Origin: Bolinopsis microptera | Taxonomy: Eukaryota > Ctenophora > Tentaculata > Lobata > Bolinopsidae | Length of the DNA: 64,000 nucleotides | Reading direction: 5' to 3' | Assembly: GCF_026151205.1 (NCBI RefSeq) | Contig: NC_087083.1 | Location: forward strand, 11,778,944-11,842,943 | Shown here: piece after piece, positions 33,175-64,000 of the stretch | Layout: each line of letters starts with the position of its first letter | Position numbering within the stretch: position 1 is the first letter of the stretch | Program-made: the position numbers and the translations under genes | Notes under the pieces: generated by a model | What the model saw: only the letters and a program-made list of their open reading frames with translations | Databases searched by the model: none | What the model was told of the DNA's origin: nothing

Positions 33175-35688
33175 TGTAAATTAGGCTGTTGGTAATTATG
33201 CAATTATATTACTATAGTGGTGTAAAGACTCAAGAGACTAAAATAATTATCATCTATTTAATTCGCGTTTTTGACACCATACCACTTGGGGTCTACATTT
33301 TGGGCACTAAAATTCTTATTCTTTGGCCAATTTTGTATTTTTTCATGCTGATTTAAAGGCCATTAAAGCATTTGGACCAGTCAAAAAAGTTTCAGTTGTA
33401 TATCTTTTACAAAGAACAAAGACTCCATCACGTAATCAATTACGTAACGCGTTACGTGCCGCCTAGCTGGAGTCTTATACTTTAAGTTTAATTATATAAA
33501 AAATATTTATTATAATAAATATTTAAATTTAAACTGAGTGATGAAAGTAACTCAAATAAAAACCTGAATTATCCTAATTGAACCACTAATGGGTATGTAA
33601 TATGACCACACGTGTGCAGCAAAAACTTTTCAACCACCTGCACCCATTACTAACCACTAAGTGTTTTGGTGATAGATAAGAATAATGGCGTTAGTATTTG
33701 TACCCCAGAAATTAGCTGGGTACCTGTGAAGTGAACGGTTCTTAAAAACTAGCTGCGTATGTGTGAACTGTGAAGTAAACAGTTCTTAAAAACTAGCTGC
33801 GAACGGTTCTTAATCGTGAAATCCAAAACAATCCGAACACTATGTGACTCAAAGATGTGTGAAACAATAGACAATCACGAGACAAAGCCAACTAGTATGA
33901 TCCAATTATTTAGATATTGGCGTTGGTATTTGGAAATTAACTGAATTAAAATTAAATAAAAACTAGCTGTGTACGAGTGAAGTGAACAGTTTTAAACCGT
34001 GAGATCCACAAAATCCGCGTGGTTCAAAGAGGTGTGAAACAATAGACAATCACGAAAGAACGTCAACTAGTATGATCCAATTATTTAGATATTGGCGTTG
34101 GTATTTGGAAATTAACTGAATTAAAATTAAATAAAAACTAGCTGTGTACGAGTGAAGTGACCAGTTCTAAACCGTGAGATCCACACAATCCGCGTGGTTC
34201 AAAGAGGTGTGAAACATCAACAATAGACAATCACGAGAGAACGTCAACTAGTATGATCCAATTATTATTATTAGAGCTTTAAATCAAGCTTCTAAATTCG
34301 GGATAGTCTGTGGCACCAACGCCCCATTCTAATGCTTCTACAGACCTACACAAGTGCAAGTAAGTAGGTGAATATTTCATGCTAGGCATGTGGCACCCAT
34401 TACGGTAACCATCTATTGATAAAATTGATCCAAACAAAATTGATCCAATTATTTATAATTATATATTTTATTTGAATATTCTTTGCCAATGCTGTGAAAT
34501 TCTATCAAAAGGAATGTCGATAGAAACTACAAAGATTACTACAAATTATAAATTATTTTAATATCGTTGCCAAATGGTACATTAGCAAAATATTTCAGGC
34601 AGGAGACATGCCGATCTGGCAGGGGTATATCAAACTTCTTAAGCTATCACTTACAGGAGACAAAATAGGTCACAAAAGTTCTATTGTGTCGATCTTATCT
34701 TGGCCGATTAGGGCAATTATATGTCCACTCCATTTATATTGCTGTCTATGTTATTTAATTTTTATTGGTTATTGTTACTATCTTGCAGTACTACTAGCTG
34801 TCTTTTGTAGTACATGCCCTGCTTCCTTCCTTTCCTAAATTCCTTACAAGCTCCTCCTCTCTTACACCCTTTTCACTCACTTCATGTCATTCACTCACTT
34901 CATATCTTATTACCACAGTATCTGCCAAAACCAACATAGCCCAAGTAGAAGGGGGCCTTGATATTGCTTTCCACTTGGCCCTGCATCCCATGCTGACTGT
35001 CGGCCTCCACTCTAAAAAAACGTACCTTCAGTGGAGGCCGAGGGTCAACAAATAGCAATGTTAGAGCTTGGTGGGAACAAATCCTGACCTCCTTTTACAT
35101 CTTTGGGACGACTCTCGCAAATGCGAGAGGAATGACCCAGGGGAGGGCTCCATTGGTTTTAGTAGGTTGTATATTTTTTTAAAATTTTTAAAAAAATTTA
35201 AAAAATTAAAAAAATTAAAAAAAGCTGTGAAATTCCAAATAATTCTAAAATTACCGATAATTCACTGAAATTAAATTTAAAAATGAAAACTAGCTGCGTA
35301 CGTGTGAAGTAAACAGTTCGTAACCGTGAGATCCACAACAATCTGCGTACAATGTGGCTCAAAGAGCTGTATATATACTGCCCTGTAATTACTGATAAAT
35401 TCTAGGCATTTGTCAACTTTGCTTCCTGTTGACAAGCGTTATTGTTTCAATCATTGGTAGAACCACAGTATACAGAATCTTGTCTATACAGCGCGTTTGT
35501 GGCCATTGTATGTTGCCGATACAAAAGATTTGCTGTTAGAAAGCTTTAGACTTCATCCTATCTCTTTATCGAAACAAAAGTTTCCAAATATTTGTTTAAC
35601 TTAGGTATGAATGGAGAGGAATATAAAACACTAATTTGATCATTAACTCAGTTTATAAACATTCCACTATGGTCACGTTTATTTCCAG
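33175..35688. repeat. TNPO3 intron region with 180-bp tandem repeat
   Basis: Between about 33740 and 34265 roughly three units of about 180 bp recur, marked by AAAACTAGCTG, CAATAGACAATCACGA and TATGATCCAATTATTTAGAT. A stray partial unit lies at 35285-35370. An exon equivalent to human TNPO3 KLLALLFEVL to LHEAASDCVCSAL is expected here, and I could not find one. Confidence 0.6.
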
Positions 35689-35801
35689 AGAACTAGCGCT
35701 ACAGATAGTCCCACGATTAGCAGCATTACAACCAACACTAGTAAACGCTATTAATACTGATAACTTGGATGTAGTGAATAGCATAACGAGGATAGTTACA
35801 G
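35689..35801 (+). pseudogene. TNPO3: Transportin-3, later exon (exon 7 equivalent)
   Basis: A 113-bp exon (TTTCCAG acceptor, GTAACT donor) reading ELALQIVPRLAALQPTLVNA and INTDNLDVVNSITRIVT. It aligns with the human [20 protein letters not shown] and [20 protein letters not shown] stretch. It is on the same strand as exon 5 but shows weaker similarity. No later TNPO3 exon is seen before the gelsolin gene at 37421, so more than half of the protein is absent. Confidence 0.6.
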
Positions 35802-36345
35802 GTAACTTTATACTGATAAGAACTGATCTATCGTAGGGGTAGTATAACAGAAATAGTTGAGTAGGTAAAATAGAAAAAAATAATATCGTTATTCGATTAA
35901 TAGATTGAATACAATGAGATTGGATTGCCGTAATTATCCACATTCCACAGTTATGTACAACCCGTACAAACAATTATAAAACAAGTGCTTATTTTTCTAT
36001 GCTTGTTTTGGTATTCAAATCATCACAAAGGAAAATTAAACATCTTCATTAGTACAAGGCGTTTATCATTCCACTGAAGTGCCCTTAAACAAGTATTGAA
36101 TTTGAACGATATCAACTGCTCTACAAGAGAAACTAGAATGCCTGAAGTACAACTTGAGCTTTAGCCCCCCAATTGGCATAGGCTACCTTCGGTGGTTCAT
36201 GTCAACGACGATGCCTTCTACCATGCCAATCATCTCGATGATATAGAATTCGAAAACCGGGATATCTTCCGAGGGATATGGCCGACGTACCTTCAAGTTC
36301 ATACCTAATCTGCACAGCATTTAACATTTATATTATTTATATTAT
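35802..36345. other. No gene seen
   Basis: AT-rich. A minus-strand frame of about 40 codons (about 36310-36190, VRRPYPSEDIPVFEFYI) has no recognisable family. Confidence 0.4.
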
Positions 36346-36550
36346 TATTAATACCTAACGACTGCTTTTCTTACTTTCTGTATGTAAAATTGATTTATAA
36401 ATATTATCTTTTAAAATTGAAAAAAAGATGAAAAAATTCGGATTTTTAATGGTTTTGAAATCCTTCGAGCGTTCATATTAATGTCCGTTCAACATGAACA
36501 TTATGTCCGTTCACATAATGTCCGTTCAAATAAGGTCCTATAAGGTCCGT
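36346..36550. mobile_element. Half copy of TACCTTATCGG-family MITE
   Basis: Shares with 38845-38988 the segments ATTCGGATTTTTAATGGTTT and GCGTTCATATTAATGTCCGT and repeated ATGTCCGTTCA motifs, ending TAAGGTCC. The left half is missing. Confidence 0.65.
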
Positions 36551-36552
36551 TC

Positions 36553-36905
36553 AAAGGGTGCAGGATGTTCAGCTCGACAAAATACCGATGGAAATTATTT
36601 CGTAGGCCCTAAAATGACTTCTTTGGAAGAATTGGACATAACTCACTTGCTGAAGTAGCTCTGAATTAAATATCGGATTAGAACCTGTAAGACTGGCCTC
36701 CAACTCGCAATTTTTGAGATTCAAGCAATTCGAGGAAGATCAAAGGGTGCAGGATGTTCAGCTCGACAAAATATCGATGGAAATTATTTCTTAGGTCCTA
36801 AAATGCTATCTCCAGATCCAGTCTTAACCTTCAATTGGACATAACTCACTTGCTGAAGTAGCTCTGATACTTGATAGTGATACTTCGGATTAAAACCTGT
36901 AATTA
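36553..36905. repeat. Direct tandem duplication, about 185-bp period
   Basis: CAAAGGGTGCAGGATGTTCA (about 36553 and 36739) and GGACATAACTCACTTGCTGA (about 36633 and 36836) each occur twice in the same order. Confidence 0.85.
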
Positions 36906-37279
36906 GGCAGCTAATTTTCTCTGAATTTAACTAAATCACAAGTGAATTACTATTGTTACCTTTATTACTCTCAATCAAAATAAAATTGAATGAAGTTACA
37001 ATAATGTGACACACTACATAGTACAATGTACATAATGTCATTACCATAATCCCTTGATATTCAAAGCATCTAAAAGCGCAAGAAAGCGTTAACGAAAAAA
37101 CTTTGAAATTCATAGATTCGTGAAAACTGAAAACCAGAAAACTGCAACTTCATGACGTCTGCTCAAAATAATTTACTATTAATTGTAGATAATTTTGTCC
37201 ACTACACAAATTTATACAACAAATGAGCTCTACGAGCTAAAACCTATGTTTCTATGATTATTTCGTCATTGTTATTAGG

Positions 37280-37285
37280 TTTATT
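37280..37285 (-). terminator. Polyadenylation signal, gelsolin-like gene
   Basis: AATAAA on the minus strand, about 136 nt after the stop codon. Confidence 0.5.
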
Positions 37286-37420
37286 AACTGTAACATACAC
37301 AATTTTTCCTCGGTCTTGATAAATTTCAAAGCTCCTTCTTAAATGCCAGCTAATTCCTTTCTAACTCTACACTTGAAATTATAATAAGAGTGACTCAATT
37401 TCCTATGGTTGCTATGTTGG

Positions 37421-55143
<17,723 letters not shown>

Positions 55144-56884
55144 GTTGTTAAGATAATCCTAATGAGGCTTAAGTTTTAAACGAAACTAACATTTCAAAAC
55201 TGCTATTCAGTCGCTATCAAGGCCAAAACGGCTTTAACCTTAAGAATTGAACCAAGCAAAATTCAACATCGAGAACTTGGCGGTCCACAACTAATATGAT
55301 GGACCAAACATTTCTCCAAAATAAAATATGATCTGGATTACAAACGAGGCATAGGTCTATCAATGTCAGCAATTGTTACAAGCTATTAGGAGGTAGACTA
55401 CAGAAACAAAATACAAATACAATGAGCTGCAGATCTGGCTCACGATTAAGACAAAGCAGAAGCAGAGCATCTTACGTGATATGTAAATGTGCAGCTAGAC
55501 CAAGGATTATAACCTGCTCCCTCCTCACCTTTCACATACACTCAATACTCACTGCAAGCTATAAGATCCCGGGGCTGCCGGCTCTCCAGAAAGCGTTAGC
55601 TGATCACGTGATGTCCACCTAGGGGCCACGTGAGGGGTATTAATGAGCGATTACACTGAGTTGTGGACCCTGCTCCAGTCCTTGTATAAGAATAGGTGTA
55701 ATTGAAGCGATGAGAGGTGAGAGGGGTGCAGGTAATGTGTAGTGGGAGGGTAAGAGAAAGGGAGAGTGGGATGGTGGGAGAGCAGTGTGTGTTGGATCAG
55801 CCGCTCTCTATTCGACCGTGCAACCCTGCCACATATCTCACAGTTGTAGACTCGAATCAGTAACAATACTGCAATTAACCATGAGATTTGCATAATTAAA
55901 CCATTAAACCGTGCTCCTTAATTCATCACTTAGACTGTTTCGTTCTGTCCCAGAACAACGTGTCCCAGATTTTTAGCCCCAATGAACTCCTTCGGAATTA
56001 TGCCTATTCTTTAACGAAATTATGAGTTACTTCTTCTCTTTCACCAAGGGATCATGAGTATGGTTGTGTTCCATATCTTCATGCTAATGAACAAGCAGAT
56101 CTGTTAGAGTCAATAAAGAACCCAATAAGCACATGAGAATTGCAATAAATTGATTATTGCATTTACATGACTCATGAGACGATTTGCAAGAAAAAGAGTT
56201 GGTGATCCAAGCTTAACATCACACGATTTTCACTTTGAGACCAAGAACGAAGAACAAGCCGATAGCGTAAAGCGTAAACAATAATCGAGTTGTCAGACAA
56301 TTTGTAAAAAAAGTGTCATGAGGCTACCACACCCCACTCGAATGAACTTGAGGTCTGTAAAATGTTCACGTACTCTGGAGCTTTGAAGTCATATCCTGTA
56401 TACAGCCCCTGTAAATAATAAATGTTGTTATCAAAACGTTCTTGAGGTACTAACACTGATCACTTGGTTGCCTTTTTTGAGACACTCTGTAGTCTGTACG
56501 TTAAATATAAGGTCTGATGTTAGACTTAGAGTGTCCCTAATGTCGATTCTGGGGAGATTGATCCGTGATCGTGCAACCAGGGCGAAACTTTTGTTTTAGT
56601 AGAAAAATAGTCGAATTAAATATAGAATACAAAGAATTAGATATAGGATACAACGATTTAAGGAGACTGTTAGAATTAAAAACAAACTTTAACGATTTAA
56701 TTTAAAACTCTTTGAAAAAAAAAATTGAAATCGTGTTTTATATTGAAGTTATTGAAAGCTTTAAAATCGGTATGTCTCATAAAGTTGCTAGAGATTTCAG
56801 ATTTCATCAGGGTCAAAAAACAAAATCCTGCCACCTGATGAAGATTTGAATAAAAAATTTACAGAATATGCTTTTAATTTGCAT
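55144..56884. other. Intergenic stretch between gelsolin and ABC transporter genes
   Basis: The two genes are on the same strand, so this holds the gelsolin promoter and the ABC 3' untranslated region. A minus-strand frame at 55893-55651 has a C2H2-like pattern (YNCEICGRVARSNRERLIQH), but it is isolated and low-complexity after that, so I do not call it a gene. Confidence 0.45.
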
Positions 56885-63438
<6,554 letters not shown>

Positions 63439-63458
63439 CTGAAGTAATTCATATCATA

Positions 63459-64000
63459 AGGTTTAATGTCGTCAGATCACATGGTTAATGTCGTCAGATC
63501 GTGTGGTTAATGTCGTCAGATCATGTGGTTAATGTCGTCAGATCGTGTGGTTAATGTCGTCAGATAATGTGGTTAATGTCGTCAGATTGTGTGGTTAATG
63601 TCGTCAGATAATGTGGTTAATGTCGTCAGATCGTGTGGTTAATGTCGTCAGATAATGTGGTTAATGTCGTCAGATTGTGTGGTTAATGTCGTCAGATCGT
63701 GTGGTTAATGTCGTCAGATCGTGTGGTTAATGTCGTCAGATCATGTGGTTAATGTCGTCAGATCGTGTGGTTAATGTCGTCAGATAATGTGGTTAATGTC
63801 GTCAGATTGTGTGGTTAATGTCGTCAGATAATGTGGTTAATGTCGTCAGATAATGTGGTTAATGTCGTCAGATCATGTGGTTAATGTCGTCAGATCACGT
63901 GGTTAATGTCGTCAGATAATGTGGTTAATGTCGTCAGATCGTGTGGTTAATATCGTCAGATCGTGTGGTTAATGTCGTCAGATCGTGTGGTTAATGTCGT
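63459..64000. repeat. 22-bp minisatellite running off the window
   Basis: About 24 units of GTTAATGTCGTCAGATCGTGTG with variants at the CGTG/CATG/AATG/TTGTG position. It starts about 20 bp upstream of the first visible ABC exon, in its intron, and continues past the window end. Confidence 0.97.

Noticed and set aside
34608-34838. Hydrophobic 76-codon frame in the TNPO3 intron
   Set aside because: Tested as the missing TNPO3 exon 6, but no motif matches and the phase does not fit exon 5.
55651-55893. Minus-strand frame with a C2H2-like motif
   Set aside because: One degenerate finger followed by low-complexity sequence, no splice partners or conserved context.

Overview
The window is nuclear DNA of an AT-rich invertebrate animal genome. 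The evidence is spliced genes with GT-AG introns, animal gene families (ionotropic glutamate receptor, transportin-3, gelsolin/severin, CD73-type ecto-5'-nucleotidase, ABCC transporter), non-LTR retrotransposons, MITEs and many minisatellites. A cnidarian-like or other early-branching marine animal would fit, but I cannot fix the taxon from sequence alone. No bacterial, CRISPR or tRNA/rRNA features were seen.

Layout. 1-975 is the 3' end of a decayed LINE with an RNase H domain. 1.7-19.0 kb holds three head-to-tail, intronless ionotropic glutamate receptor (iGluR) genes (+ strand, about 920-947 codons). They share 5' and 3' flanks, so they arose by segmental duplication. Between and inside these units lie a 5'-truncated LINE with an intact reverse transcriptase frame (6.97-8.67 kb), a 1.04 kb Harbinger-like element (9.13-10.17 kb) and a 1.57 kb foldback element (17.30-18.86 kb). 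Both DNA elements can be delimited to the base because the sister copies keep the empty site. 19.6-20.6 kb carries exons 1-4 of transportin-3 (TNPO3) on the minus strand. 20.6-28 kb is repeat-rich and gene-poor. 28.98-31.76 kb is a fourth iGluR copy, on the minus strand and with a 1-bp frameshift. 32.95-33.12 and 35.69-35.80 kb carry later TNPO3 exons on the plus strand. One inversion of about 13 kb, between roughly 19.0-19.6 and 32.0-32.9 kb, would restore both TNPO3 collinearity and a four-gene head-to-tail iGluR array.

The right half holds three well-preserved genes whose exon structures I could join in frame. A 359-residue severin/gelsolin-like actin-severing protein is on the minus strand (10 exons, 55143 to 37421). 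A 578-residue GPI-type ecto-5'-nucleotidase (CD73-like, 15 exons, 49586 to 54514, plus strand) is nested, in opposite orientation, inside the 11.3-kb second intron of the gelsolin gene. That intron also holds a broken MULE/FLYWCH transposase. An ABCC (MRP4-like) transporter is on the minus strand (63438 to 56885, 20 exons seen, 5' part outside the window). Tandem repeats (11-bp, 20-bp, 22-bp units, (GA)95) and small palindromic MITEs fill many of the introns.

The genes are not an operon. The iGluR array is the lineage-specific, fast-changing part; the others are ordinary conserved cell-biology genes.
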